A DNA stretch of 64,000 bases from Miscanthus floridulus (taxonomy: Eukaryota > Streptophyta > Magnoliopsida > Poales > Poaceae), in contig NC_089595.1 in assembly GCF_019320115.1 (NCBI RefSeq), forward strand, positions 112,422,461 to 112,486,460, given 5' to 3'. The position numbers and the translations under genes are program-made. The stretch's first letter is position 1, and the number at the start of each line of letters is the position of its first letter. Below the pieces are notes generated by a model. That model did no database searches and was not told where the DNA came from. It saw only the letters and a program-made list of their open reading frames with translations. Of the stretch, positions 44,441 through 56,982 are shown one piece after another.

Positions 44441-46448
44441 GAAATGACATAATTGTTCGATATTCCAAGTGTTGGTGAGAACGTTGCCGTTGTCATCCTT
44501 CAGTCGGTAGGTGCCCAGTCGGATCACCTCAGTCACCATCCTTCAGTCGGTAGGTGCCCGGTCGGATCACCTCGGTCACCATATAGGGTCCTTCCCATGG
44601 TGGAGAGAGTTTATGTTTCTCCTTGGTTGATTGGGTTCTTCAGAGCACGAGATCACCGACCTCAAGGATCCTCCCTCTGTTCTTTCATGGTACCTATGGA
44701 GAGTTTGTTGGTAGCGAGCGGAGTGGATGATGGTCATCTCAAGAGCCTCCATGAGCAGGTCGACCGTATCCTACGGAGTGGATGATGGTCATCTCATGAG
44801 CGGCTCGGTCTCGGTCGAAGGCCTTCACTCTTGGGGCGCTGTGGTCAAGGTCAGAGGGCAGCATCGCTTCAGCTTCGTAGGCCAGGAAGAAATGTGTGAA
44901 TCCTGTGGATCGGTTTGGGGTCATTCTTAGGCTCTAGAGGATCGCTGGGACCTCTGTGACCCAACGCCCAGCATACTTACTGAGTCGATCGAAGATGCGT
45001 GGCTTAAGTCCTTGGAGGACCATGCCGTTGGCTCGTTCGACCTGACCGTTAGTATGTGGATGTCCGACCTGACCATTAGTACTAACTTCTTCCTGGTGAA
45101 GTTAGTTCCATGGTCGGTGATGATACAGTTAGGAACACCAAAATGGTAGATGATGTCAAGGAAGAACTTGACTGCCTCTTCCGAGCGAATGTTGGTGATG
45201 GGCTTTGCCTCTATCCACTTGGTGAATTTGTCCACCACTATGACTAGGTGGGTGAAGCCACACAGGCACTTTTTGAGGGGTCCTACAATGTCGAGGCCCT
45301 AGACCACGAATGGCCAGGTGATGAGGATGGTTTGAAGCTCTTGCGTCGGTAAATGAGTTTGCCGAGCGTAGAATTGGCATCCCTCACACCTATGGACGAC
45401 CTCCTCTGTATCCCATAGTAGAGTGGTCTAGTAAAAACTTTGGCGAAAGGCTTTTTAGACCAGCAACCTCAGGGCCACGTGGTGTCCGCAGATTCCGGCA
45501 TGGACCTCGAGGAGGTGCTATTTCCCTTGGTCGGTAGGGATGCACCTCATGAGTACTCCCAACAAACTACTCTTATAAAGTTCATTACCGAATGCGATGA
45601 ATGTCTTGGCGCATCGAGCGATTCATCATGCTTTAGTCCTTTCTGGTGGGAGAACCTCCTCAAGGAGGTAGGTGAGTAGTGGTGTTCTCCAGTCGGTTTG
45701 ATCGGGTGCCACCACGGCGACATCGACGAGCGATGTCATCATGGGGGCACCAAGGTCGGAGCCCCCAAGCACTAGGTTGGTGTCAGAGTGTGTCTAGATC
45801 AGACCTTCTAGGATGCGAGAGATAGCTCATGAAGGCCGTTGATGAAGACCCTGTCCGGAAATGGAACCCACCTGGCAGCCAATTTCACAAGAAAATCGGC
45901 GACATCATTGTCCTTTCAGGGGACATGATGCAGTTTGATCCCCTAGAATTTGTCCTTGAGCTTGCGCACCTCCTAGCAATATGCTGCCATGAGGGGGATT
46001 TTGTAAGAGGAATCCTTCATGACTTGGTCGACGACCAACTTCGAGTCACCGTGGACATATAGCCGTGTGGCGCTGAGCTCGATGGCGATGCACAGTCCAT
46101 TGATGAGGGCCTTGTATTCTGCGGCGTTGTTTGAGGCTAAAAAGTGGAGGTGGATCGTGTAGTGGAGTCTGCTCCCATATGGGGAGATTAGAACCACTCC
46201 AGCCCCCAAGCCGAGTGCCATTATCAACCCATCGAAGTACATCGTCCAGTACTCGTGGGTGACGTCTAGGGTCGGGAGCTGTACCTCCATCCATTCAGCG
46301 ACAAAAGTCCATGAGAGCCTAAGATTTAATAGCAGTACAAGGGATATACCTGATGTCGTGGCCCATTAGCTCAAGCACCCACTTGGAGATTCGTCCCACG
46401 GCATCGCGGTTGCGGATGATGTCTCCTAGCAGGTATGAAGTGACGACC
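44441..46448 (-). pseudogene. Archaeal-type RNase H and integrase of Tat element B
   Basis: Minus strand: RNase H starts WTMYFDGLIMALGLGAGV (about 46240), with NNAAEYKALINGL and VHGDSKLVV. Integrase follows with VDKFTKWIEAKPITN, the catalytic Asp in IITDHGTNF (about 45110), and after a disrupted stretch the C-terminal TGFTHFF region (about 44900). Frames shift several times. Small duplications occur at 44495-44582 and around 45040-45090, the latter destroying the catalytic Glu region. It is the continuation of 56983-57380: removing Tat C and one ATGAC copy joins FTNHEVMVVTSYL in frame. Confidence 0.82.
44495..44582. repeat. Tandem duplication of about 43 bp in the integrase 3' part
   Basis: CATCCTTCAGTCGGTAGGTG with its following 23 bp occurs twice in succession with two or three differences. 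Confidence 0.8.
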
Positions 46449-46453
46449 ATGAC
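46449..46453. repeat. Target site duplication ATGAC (left) of Tat element C
   Basis: ATGAC before the element and again at 56978-56982. Confidence 0.9.
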
Positions 46454-46854
46454 TGTCGATGTTTGACCACCGATAGCCTGCCACAGGGGTACCCGGGGCA
46501 GTATGTTTGGGCTTCAGCGTATGCAGAACTCGACGGTTAACGCAAGAGACAGTCGATTTATCCTGGTTTAGGCCCTCGATCCTGATCGAGTAATAGCCCT
46601 ATGTCCAGTCGGCGTTAGCCTTTGCGTTGAATTGATTGTAAAGTGTTGTGTTGCTTTATCTCTTCTGCTCCCTCCATCTAAGGAGCCCTGCCCTCCTTTA
46701 TATAGTTAGGAGGCCAGAGTCCTAGTTGGTTTACAATGTAGAGTCCTAGTAGGATTACAGGATAGTATTACTACTAGGATTACATGGGAGGAATCCTAAT
46801 CAAACTATATCTCCTCTCTTCCTTGCGGTGTATCCCATGGGTCCCACATCGACA
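46454..46854 (-). repeat. 3' LTR of Tat element C
   Basis: Plus-strand TGTCGATGTTTG to CACATCGACA. Minus-strand TATATAAA at 46697-46704. Confidence 0.92.
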
Positions 46855-48480
46855 AGCCCCCGAGCACTTCATGGTTGAACTTCAGAAGCCTTGTTTTGTT
46901 CCTCCAGGTCTTGCCGAGCAGGAACAAGCGTCGCCCGAGTACTATCTTGAGTGAAACCATGTAGCGCTTCTTGGGATCTTCGAGTGGTGTGTGCTTTTTT
47001 GAAGAAAAAAGTACTCCCATCTTGGTGTAGCCCCCGAGCCTCTTGCTATTTGGAACAAGGAGCTAGAGGGTCTTGTCTTGAAATTGCTTCGATTCTTCAT
47101 CGAAGGGCTCCCAAGCATATACCTGGGTTCTTTATAAAAAAGAACTCGGATATAGCTCAGTCCGGGTTCTTTTTGTCGAGATGCCTTGAAGTGGTCTGTC
47201 TTGAAGAAGTCTTCTTGGTGACGTGCGCTTTTTCAAAGAAAAAAGTGCACTCACTGAGTGTAGCCCTCGAGCCTCTTGCTATTTAGAACAAAAAGTTAGA
47301 GGGTCTTGAATCTTATGTTGTTTGAAAACTCCTGTCTTAAAGAAGTCTTCTGAGTTATGTGCGCTTTTTGGAAGAAAAAGTGCACTCACTGAGTGTAGCC
47401 CCCGAGCCTCTTCCTATTTAGAACAAAAAGTTGGAGGGTCTTGAATTTTATGTTGTTTAAAGAACTGAAAACCTCTTCTGAGGATGTGTAGGATCTTGTA
47501 GACATTCTCAAGGGTGTATCCAAGTAACCCACGAACTGCAGTAGGCTATCCATATACCATTGCAAGTCAACACAGTTGCGCCACCGAGTACTTTCCATAA
47601 TTATCTTGCATGCTTGATGTCTTCTTGCATGCTGCTGTATGTCATGCCTCTTCCTTTGTTTCACTTGAGTAATGAAAGTACATATAAATATGCACGTGCA
47701 TCCTCATATTTGTGCTCATCTTGCTGACGCAAAATCTTCTCATTCGACCATGATCCGATCCAAGTAAGGCAACCTAGATAATCCATCAAAAGGCTTCAGG
47801 TGGGCAGTCCCCTCACCGGAGACCCCGTATCACCCCCACCTTAGAATTTCCAAATCACCGCAACAAGGTCGACCTTAGCTGTCGAGTAGTTGATCACCCC
47901 AACCGAGTAGTCGATCACCGCAGCCGAGTAGTCGATCACCATGGCCGAGTAGTTGGACGTCCTAGCATCTTCTAGAGCAGCAACCGAGTAAGACAGCATG
48001 GGGCGTGTGTCTCACCCAACGAAGTAGTGGCCAAGTAAGACAGCCAGCGGTGGGCGAGCTCCTTATTTGATGACGTGGTCCAGAAAATGGTTCCCTCTCC
48101 TGTTGCAGCCCCCGAGCATATATCTGGGTTCTTTTATTCAAAAAGAACTAGATCTTAGTATATTCTCTAGTAGTGTGCTGTTGTCAGATGTAGTTGTATG
48201 ATGGTGGTTGAGTGTAAATGTTATTTTTTCACGAGTTGTACAGTGTTGGTAAATTCTTCCGAATATGCTTGTTCTTGAGTACTGTTCCTTCACGCCTGAG
48301 TCCTCTTTCATTGAATTCTGTCTTTTCATTGTGTCCTTTGTTAGGTTTGTTCCGTTGGTGCTCTCGGTCCATGTGCACCGCTTCTTTGGTCTAAAAATAC
48401 CCTTGCGGGTTCTTTTTGTTTCGTTTTGTGCTCAAATTTTCCTTTCTGCTGACTTGTTTTTTGGTGCCTGGTTCATGCTG
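46855..48480. other. Non-coding 3' spacer of Tat element C
   Basis: No gene. The phrase TAGCCCCCGAGCCTCTTGCTATTT with adjacent CACTCACTGAGTG occurs near 47030, 47266 and 47396, matching in reverse the polypurine-like modules of element A. Repeated 'cgagtagtcgatcacc' occurs at about 47885-47945. Confidence 0.55.
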
Positions 48481-48924
48481 AAGAAGAACTCACGCTTGCC
48501 AAGTTGATTAGGCGTGGAGCTGATAGGGATCTTGTGCAGGTCCAAAAAATTGTTGAAGTCTTGACTGGTAAGTTGGCGACGGCTACTAAGAACTAGAATG
48601 CTTTGTGGAAATCATTTCGGTCAGTAGCCGATCTTCTCCGGACTCCAACAGATGATAGTCAATCTTGGGCTCAGTTTATTCCCCAAGTTCTGACCCGTTT
48701 ATAGGAGTTCGTGAAGAGGTGCGCCCAACTACGTACCAGAAACGTTCTTGCCTAGTTTCGGGTTCTTGCTCCGAAGGTGCCTTTGTCCAAGATTGCAGAG
48801 GAAGCCAAGAGTCAAGAATATCTAGATGCCGTTGAAAAGGTGGAGCCTGAGGTAGAAGATTTAGCCAGGAGGATCGTGGATAATCTTAATATTGATATTT
48901 CTTCTCCTGATGACAATGCTTGAT
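48481..48924 (+). pseudogene. Remnant last exon of the Tat antisense gene in element C
   Basis: Plus-strand reading resembles the last exon in element A: EEELTLAKLIRRGADRDLVQ, SVADLLRTP, DDSQSWAQFIPQ and a Glu-rich end with NLNIDISSPDDNA. Stops in frame (for example near 48594, 48702 and 48754). The upstream exons and the conserved domain are missing: directly before it lies sequence matching the far upstream flank of the element A gene. Confidence 0.75.
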
Positions 48925-49019
48925 GTAATCGACCTTTGTATTCTAGCTTCTGTAATAGAACACTACACTTGAAGATTGAATGGAGATTCTTTATTTTTTG
49001 TTGATGTCTTCTTTGTCTG

Positions 49020-49380
49020 TATTTCTTTGTCTTGTAAACAACCCGGTTTAGGTAAATCATTGTCTTGACAAACTTTCTTGATCTGTCGAGTGCTTTTCTG
49101 GCTTTTGTTTGTGCCTTGTAAACAACTCGGTATATGTAGGTTGATGTTTTGACAGACTTCCTTGATTTATCGAGTGCTTGTCTGGCTTTCGTCTGTGACT
49201 TGTAAACAACTCGATATAGATCGTTGTTCTTTTCTGGCTTTCGTTTGTGCCTTGTAAACAACTCGGTATATGTAGATTGATGCCTTGATAGACTTCCTTG
49301 ATTTGTCGAGTGCTTGTGTGGCTTTCATCTATGACTTGTAAACAACTCGGTATAGATCGTTGTCTTGACAAACTTTATGT
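49020..49380. repeat. Tandem repeat with AACTCGGTATA motif in element C
   Basis: CTTGTAAACAACTCGGTATA and TTGATTTGTCGAGTGCTTGT recur four to five times in alternating order, with units of about 80 bp. Counterpart of the repeats after the array in element A. Confidence 0.8.
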
Positions 49381-49667
49381 TCTTGTTAGTACTAAAAAGA
49401 CTTAGGATATCTTCAGCTTCTTTTTTTCGGCTTAACTCAGAATGTGGTCAGCATCTGGTCCTTTCCCTGGTTGCAAAAACATCCTAGGATCAATAAGCCC
49501 CCAAGTACTTCATGGTTGAGTTCTGGAAGCCTCGTCTTGTTCCTTCATGTCCTGCCGAGTAGGTACAAGCATCGTCTGAGCGCTTTCCTGAGCCTCTTGC
49601 TATTTGGAACAAGGAGCTGGAGGGTCTTGTCTTGAAATTGCTCTGATTTATGCTCAGGCTTAGTTTC

Positions 49668-50205
49668 AGTCGTTTTGCTTTTTGGTTCGAGTGTTAGCTT
49701 ATTAGCTACCCTCATCGGTGGGCTCAAGCGTTTTTTCAGCTCTTTTGCACTCGGCCGGTATGTTCAGGCGTCTTTTCAGCCATTTTGCTTTTTGGTTCGG
49801 GTGTTAGCTTATTAGCTACCCTCATCGGCGGGCTCAAGCATTTTTTCAGCTCTTTTGCTCTTGGCCGGTATGCTCAGGCGTCTTTTCAGCCATTTTGCTT
49901 TTTGGTTTGGGTGTTCGCTTGTTAGCTACCCTCATCGGTGGGCTCAAGCATCTTTTTAGCTCTTTTGCTCTCGGCTGGTATGCTCAGGCGTCTTTTCAGC
50001 CATTTTGCTTTTTGGTTCGGGTGTTAACTTATTAGCTACCCTCATCGGCGGGCTCAAGCATCTTTTCAGCTCTTTTGCTCTCGACCGGTATGCTCAGGCG
50101 TATTTTTAGCTATGTTGCATTTTTGTTCGGGTGTTAGCTTATTAGCTACCCTCATCGGTGGGCTCAAGCATCTTTTCAGCTCTTTTGCTCTCGGCCGGTA
50201 TGCTC
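49668..50205 (-). repeat. Tandem array, 5 units of 110 bp, in element C
   Basis: TTTGGTTCG recurs at 49681, 49791, 49901 and 50011, and a variant at 50121, a strict 110-bp period. In reverse complement the unit matches the 109-bp unit of element A. Confidence 0.92.
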
Positions 50206-50323
50206 AGTGAAAACAACTGGGGGAAAGCCATAATAAGACATATGTTGTCGAGGAACACCATCTTCATTGATCATGAACGTTGATCTCTTGTGGCGTGTAT
50301 ATATATTCTTCCTTGAGTTGTTT

Positions 50324-53300
50324 TCATGCGTAGAGTCTTCTTAGTTGGCTGATGTGCCATGTATTGTTGACTTCTTTTCCATCTTCAGTTATCAACTTGT
50401 ACGCGCCTGGTCCGGTGACTTTTTTGACGATAAAAGGACCTTCCCATGGACTGAGTAGTTTATGGCGTCCGTCAGTTTTTTGTATTCTTCTTAGTACTAG
50501 GTCTCTGACTTGTAATGATCGAGACTGGGTATTCTTGTTGTAGTGGCGCCTTAATCCTTGGAGGTATCTTGCTGATTGAAGGGTAGCGTTTACTCTGACT
50601 TCTTCTGTACAGTCGAGCTCTAATCTTCGGGTGTGTTCTGCTTCTCCTTCGTCATATTGTTCTATCCTTGGTGATGTCCAGATCAAGTTGGCAGGTAGTA
50701 CGGCTTCTGATCCATAAACTAGAAAGAAAGGTGAGTATCCGGTGGCTCTGCTTATTTGAGTCTGTAGCCCTCATACGACCTTGGGTAATTCTTCAATCCA
50801 TTTTGATCCATAGTCCACTAGTTCTTCATACAATCTTGGTTTTAATCCAGCTAGTATGAGTCCATTAGCCCTTTCTACCTGTCCGTTGGCCTCTGGATGT
50901 GCGACTGATGCGTAATCTATTCTGAAGCCGCAGTCCTATGCCCAACTTTGGAATTCTACGGCTGTGAAGGGAGAACCCAAATCTGTGATGATTCGATTAG
51001 GCATGCTGAAACGGTGCATAATGTCTTGGATGAACTCGGCTGCTTTGGCTGCGCTGTATTTTGTGAGTGGTTTGTATTCAATCCACTTGGTGAACTTGTC
51101 AATTGCTACGAAGATGTACTCAAAACCGCCTTTTGCTTTCTTGAGAGGTCCTACTTGATCCAGCCCCCAGCAGGAGAAAGGCCAAGCGGGTGGGATGCAG
51201 ATGAGATTGTGAGCTGGCACATGAGCTTGTCTTGCGAACATTTGACAGCCTTTGCAACTTCTAACAAGTTTTTCTACGTCTTTCAAAGCGGTTGGCCAGT
51301 AGAATCCGGTGCGGAATGCTTTGCCGACTAGTGTTCTTGAAGCGGCGTGATTTCCACAGCAACCTGAGTGTATTTCGTCTAGGATCTCTTTGCCCTCTTC
51401 AAATGAGACACATTTTAGGAGTACTCCTGATGATGCAGCTCTTCTGTAGAGTTTGTCTCCCACTAGGACGTAGTTCTTGCTTCTGCGAACAACTCGGGTA
51501 GCTTCCTCTTTTTCCGCTGGCAACTTATTCTCTTTGATGTAATCAATAAAAACCTGAGTCCATGAAGTGGTGATTACCAAAATCTGGGTGCCTTTAGCTG
51601 AGATTTCAGGGGTTATCTCACCTGGTTGTTTGATAGAGGGAGCTGATAACTCCTCTATGAAAACACCGGGTGGGACCTTCGCCCTGTCTGATCCGAGCTT
51701 GGCGAGGACGTCTGCCGCAATATTAGAATCGCGCAGGATGTGTAGAATTTCTAATCCTTGAAAATGTTTTTCGAGCTTTCATATTTCAGCACAATAGGTG
51801 CCCATGTTTTCTTTGGTGCAATCCCAATCTTTGTTGACTTGATTGATGACTACTGCCGAATCGCCGTATACGAGTAAACGCTTGATTCCGAGGGTAATTG
51901 CCACTCGTAGCCCGTGGATGAGGGCTTCGTATTCTGCTTCATTGTTTGTAGCTTGCCATAGTATCTGAAGGACATACTTGAGTTGTTTTCCATCTAGAGA
52001 AATGAGGAGAACGCCTGCACCGGCTCCGCCTAGCTTGAGTGATCCATCAAAGTACATCTTCCAATGATCAAGGATGGTATTTGACATAGGTTGTTGAATT
52101 TCTATCCACTCGGCAACAAAATCGGTTAGGGCTTGAGATTTAATTGCCTTCCGTGGGGTGAAATCGATATTGAGAGCACCAAGTTCAACTGCCCACTTAG
52201 ATATGCGCCCTATTGCGTCTCTATTGTGCAGGATGTCTCCGAGTGGGAAATCTGTCACCACGGTAATCTTTTGGCTTTCAAAATAGTGGCGAAGCTTGCG
52301 TGAAGTGATCAGGAGGGCGTAGAGTAATTTTTGCACATGTGGGTACTGGATTTTTTATTCTGACAGTACTTCGCTGATGTAGTATACGGGGCGTTGTACT
52401 TTATATACACGCCCTTCTTCTTCTCTTTCTACGACAATCGTTGTGCTGATCACAGTAGAAGTTGCCGCAATGTACAACATCATGTCTTCGTGTTTCTTTG
52501 GAGGTGTGAGAATGGGTGAGGAGGTGAGGTATGCCTTGAGCTTCTTGAAAGCTTTGTTGGCTTCTTCTATCCACTCGAACTTGTCTATCTTCTTTAGCAA
52601 TTTAAAGAAAGGTAACCCTTTTTCACCTAGTCTTGATATGAAACGATTGAGGGCCGCCATGCAGCCTATTAGTTTCTACACATCTTTAACACTTCGAGGA
52701 GGGCCCATCTCTGTTATGGCTCGAATTTGTTTGGCGCTTGCTTCGATTCCGCGATGACTGACCAAGAATCTGAGTAGTTGTCCTGAAGGAACTCCGAATA
52801 CACACTTGTTTGGGTTCAATTTCCACCTCCATCTTTTAAGGTTTTCGAAGGTTTGCTTTAAGTCTTCAATTAGTGTATCCGGGTTCTTTGTCTTTACTAC
52901 TACGTCATCCACGTATGCCTCTATGTTTTCGCCGGTCTGATCACCAAGGCACGTTTGGATAGCTCTTTGGTAAGTGGCACCAGCATTCTTGAGTCCAAAT
53001 GACATGGTTTTGTAGCAGTAGGCACCGAATGGAGTGATGAAAGATGTCTTGCTCTGGTCTTGTTCCTTTAATGTGATCTGGTGATATCCTGAATAGCAAT
53101 CAAGGAAGGATAATAGGGCAGATCCTGCTGTTGAATTAACTATTTGATCAATGCGTGGTAGCTCGAACGAATCTTTCGGGCAGTGTTTGTTGAGATCTGT
53201 GTAGTCGACACACATGCACCACTCGTCCGTATTCTTTTTCTGTACTAGAACTGGGTTTGCTAGCCAATCTGGATGGAGGATTTCTCTGATGAATCCGGCT

Positions 53301-56300
53301 GCCATTAGTTTTGTGATTTCTTTTTTAATTGTTGCCTTCTTGTCGGGTGAGAATCATCGTAGTCGTTGCTTCACAGGCTTGGAGCCTTCATTGATATCAA
53401 TTCTGTGCTCAGCCAACTCTCTTGGGACCCCTGGCATGTCGACCAGCTTCCAAGCGAAGATATATTTGTTGTCCCAAAGAAAGTTGGTGAGTGCGAGTTC
53501 CTATTTTGCCGAGAGGTGGGCACTGATGGTTGCTGTTTTGGAGGGATCACCGGTGCCCAGGTCGATTTGCTTGACGTCGGCTTCTTTTGGTGGGTTTTTT
53601 AGCCGGTATTACTAACTCTTCTGGGTTCATTTCTGCTGCGACAGTGGCTATTTCTTTTCTTCCATCGGCGTCCTGTGCTTTTGTTGCAATTTGGATTGCC
53701 TGAACATCGCAGTCAAAAGCGCGCTTCAAATCACTCCAAAGAGAAAGGACACCGTTAGGCCCTGGCATCTTAAGCAACAGGTACGGATAATGCGGTATTG
53801 CCATGAATTTTGCTAGTGCTGGGCGCCCGAGGATTGCGTGATATGATGAATCAAAATCCGCAACTTCAAACTTGATGAACTCTGTACGGTAGTTCGAGGG
53901 AGTCCCAAAAGTAACTGGTAGAGTGATTTGTCCAAGTGGCATTGTCGCCTTGCTGGGTACTATGCCATAAAAAAGGCGTGCTTGTTGGTGTAATCATCTC
54001 GGCGAGTTGTAGTCCTATCTTCCTTAGAGTTTCTAAAAAAATGATGTTGAGTCCGGCTCTCCCGTTGATTAGTACTTTTGTGACAGTCATACCGGCAATA
54101 GTTGGATCTAGAACCAGTGGGTAATGACCTGCGTTTCCCACACTAGTCCATTGGTCTTCTCTTGAAAATTAGATTGGATACTGTGACCAATTGAGATATC
54201 TTGGTGTAGCCGGTTCTGCTGCCATGATGGTTCGTAACGCTAGCTTTTCTTGATGTTTGCTTCTAGAATCTGGAACCTCGGCAAAGATTACTGCTACTGT
54301 CCTCCTAGATTTTTGGAATCCCTTGTCTTTGTGGTTGTCTTCTTCTTTTTTCTGATTGCCTTCTTTGGTATTCTCCTTACTATCTTTCCTTGTGTATCGA
54401 TCTTTGAAGGTGTAGCAATCTCCGATGGTGTGATTTCCTTTGGGGTGCAAGATGCAACGCATGTTTTCAATGTTCTCATACCTTTTAGGCTTGGAAAACT
54501 TCCTTGATTTGTCAGTCACTGCTACGGTGTTGTCTGGTCCACATTTTCTTTCCTGATGTCTGTTGTTTCGATGATTTTGCTTGTCCGGGTTGTCTCGGTT
54601 GCTTCTATCTAGGAATCTTTCTCGTGTTTTTTCCTCTGCGGTAATCATCTTTTCTACTGTTCATCTAAATTCTTCATTGTTTCTTGAGTTTTCTTTGCAG
54701 AAGTCTTGAAATTGCCACCTAGCCATGATTCCATGAGAGAAAGCTTAGATTACTTCTCGTTGTGTGATGTCATGTACTTGAGCTCATAGTTCACCAAATC
54801 ATCGATAGTAATTTTTGAGATTTTCACCTCCTTTCTGCTTGAGTCCTTTTAACTCTACGTGGGTGATTGGGTGTGTAATGATACCCGTGAAATTTTCATA
54901 GAAAGCTCTTTGTAAGTCCTCCCAATTTCTGATTGATCCTGGATTCAATTTGTCAAACCATTGAAGGGGCATGGTTTCTAGGGCCATGGGAAAGAACAAG
55001 GTTTTGATGTCGTCGTCTCCTTTGGCCAATTCAATTGATTGCGAGTAAATCCTGAGCCACTGCCTAGGTTCAGTCTTGCCATCATATTTAGAGTGGTTGG
55101 ACGGCTTGAACTTGTGAGGTAGTCGTATTGAAGTGAGTCTATTTGCAAAGCAGGGGAATCTATCGTGCGTTCTGGCTTCTGTGTATTCTGATTCAGCACC
55201 CCCTTCTTGCCAACTGTTGTCTTGGTGAGAGTAGTTCTGTGTGACTGTCTGAATAGATGCTTTGCTTCTGACCTTTATTAGTTGTTCGACTCGGTCGTTT
55301 TGAGTATGGTCTCTTCTACTTTTTCTGTTGTGACTTCCACTTGGTCCAAGTCTCTCGAAAGCGGACTTCCTTTGATTTTGATCTTCCTGCTCATGAGATG
55401 TTGACCTATCAGGTAGTCTTGAGCGGGCCCTTTTGTCATGCGTCCTTAGGACTATTGATCGGAGGAAGTCCTGGAGCTATTCTTGTTTTTCACTAGGATG
55501 TGAAGTCGCCCTGAGTTCTTCTAGTGCTTCTCGGATCTTATCGTAGGGTGTATTCGCTGCTCGTCCTTCTTTGACCTCTCGCTCTAATTTTCTCCTATTG
55601 TACTCGGCTAGGTCTGACTCATATTTGATCCAAGCTTCCTTGCGCTGCTTAGCACGGTGTTGACGTCCTTGTTTCAATTTGTTCTTTCTCTCTCTAGCTT
55701 GCCTCTGACTCTCGGTCTCACCATCGTGCCCCTAGGTAAATGGTGATATGTTGGATTCGGATTCATCTGAAGACCTGACGTCAGGTGCTTCTGGGGGGGA
55801 CCAATGGTAATCGAGGACAGCGAATCATGAATACTTCTCGAGCGTGAGTTGTTCTGTCATCAGCGTTGGTTTCCGTACTATCAGAGTTGTTGATAACTTT
55901 AGTAGAGGCTTTAGGGTCGCAGATCGAGTCTCCTTCTTGGTAGGGTAGAGCTATTGTCGTTGTTGTGTTAACTAGCCGGGTACTGCTATCCTTAGGAACA
56001 AAATCTGGCCAGTGGATGATGCAGTCTTGAGATGTTATGGTTAGTACGAGACCTTACTGAGCTCCTGTCAGTGGTATTCCAAGCACTGGATTAAGAGATC
56101 TTTCGAGCTGTACCCGATAAGACGTTGCCATGTTGCCGAGACCGAACAAAAAAGGACCCGTCTTCTTTAAAGTACTATGAGTGTATTTCGATTTGTATTC
56201 TTGATAGGTTGCTGTCGTGCTTTGGAGCCTTGTCGGAAAAGAACTCGGTTTTCCAAAAGAACTCGGGTAAGACTCCATCTCGAAAGCGGAGCCTGAGTTT

Positions 56301-56528
56301 GAATCGGATGCGTGAAGCCACGGAATCTGAGTTGGATTGGACATCATGAGCTACGCGAATCTTCCGACAAGCTGATCTGTCGTTGTCGCCGAAATGGAAA
56401 GGTCTTGATGATGATCTGAATCTTCGAGGAGACAGCCTTGGAGCTTGCCATCGTCACCTACCTCGTAGATCCACGAACCGAAGATGAAGGTTGATCCCTT
56501 CAAAAAAATCATGTTGTCAAGGTCCATC
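50324..56528 (-). pseudogene. gag-pol of Tat element C
   Basis: From MDLDNMIF (56528) downwards: gag with PLQWFDKLNPGSIRNWEDL (about 54970), a Cys/His cluster (about 54440), protease region KVLINGRAGLNIIF (54080; the active-site Asp-Gly-Gly is Asn-Gly-Arg), and PLGQITLPVTFG intact. A TAG follows at about 53500. RT is about 53305-52680 with YVDDVVVKT, then RNase H and an archaeal-type RNase H (MYFDGSLKLGGAG, about 52050). Integrase has HHCC and the core with IITDLGSPF (about 50980), NGQVERAN after a stop at 50933, and a C-terminus to 50324. Multiple stops and frameshifts. No chromodomain. Confidence 0.88.
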
Positions 56529-56577
56529 GAGCTCTCGGATGCAAAGTCACCGAAAGCCCCTACCTGGCGCGCCAGCT

Positions 56578-56977
56578 GTCGATGTTTGACCACCGATAGC
56601 CTGCCACGGGGGTACCTGGGGCAGTATGTTCGGGCTTCAGCATATGTGGAACTCGATGGTTAACACAAGAGACAGTCAATTTATCCTAGTTCGGGCCCTC
56701 GACCGTGATCGAGTAATAGCCCTACGTCCAATTGGCGTTAGCCTTTGCGTTGGATTGATTGTAAAGTGTTGTGTTGCGTTATCTCTTCCGCTCCCTCCAT
56801 CTAAGGAGCCCTGCCCTCCTTTATATAGTCAGGAGGCTAGAGTCCTAGTTGGTTTACAATATAGAGTCCTAGTAGGATTATAGGGTAGTATTAGTACTAG
56901 GATTACATGGGAGGAATCCTAATCAAACTAGATCTCCTCTCTTCCTTGTGGTGTATCCCGTGGGTCCCGCATCGACA
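56578..56977 (-). repeat. 5' LTR of Tat element C
   Basis: Plus-strand TGTCGATGTTTG to CGCATCGACA, 400 bp. The primer-site sequence (minus GCTGGCGCGCCAGG) adjoins at 56564-56577. Confidence 0.92.
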
Positions 56978-56982
56978 ATGAC
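56978..56982. repeat. Target site duplication ATGAC (right) of Tat element C
   Basis: Identical to 46449-46453. Confidence 0.9.

Larger units (their letters stand above)
46454..56977 (-). mobile_element. Tat element C (minus strand), internally deleted relative of A
   Basis: A 10.5-kb element with 401- and 400-bp LTRs, target duplication ATGAC, gag-pol on the minus strand, the 110-bp tandem array and only the last exon of the antisense gene. The LTRs differ at roughly 30 positions (about 92% identity, hand count), so it is clearly older than A. Its protein sequence and array unit resemble element A. It is about 3.6 kb shorter, mainly through loss of most of the antisense gene. Confidence 0.92.
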
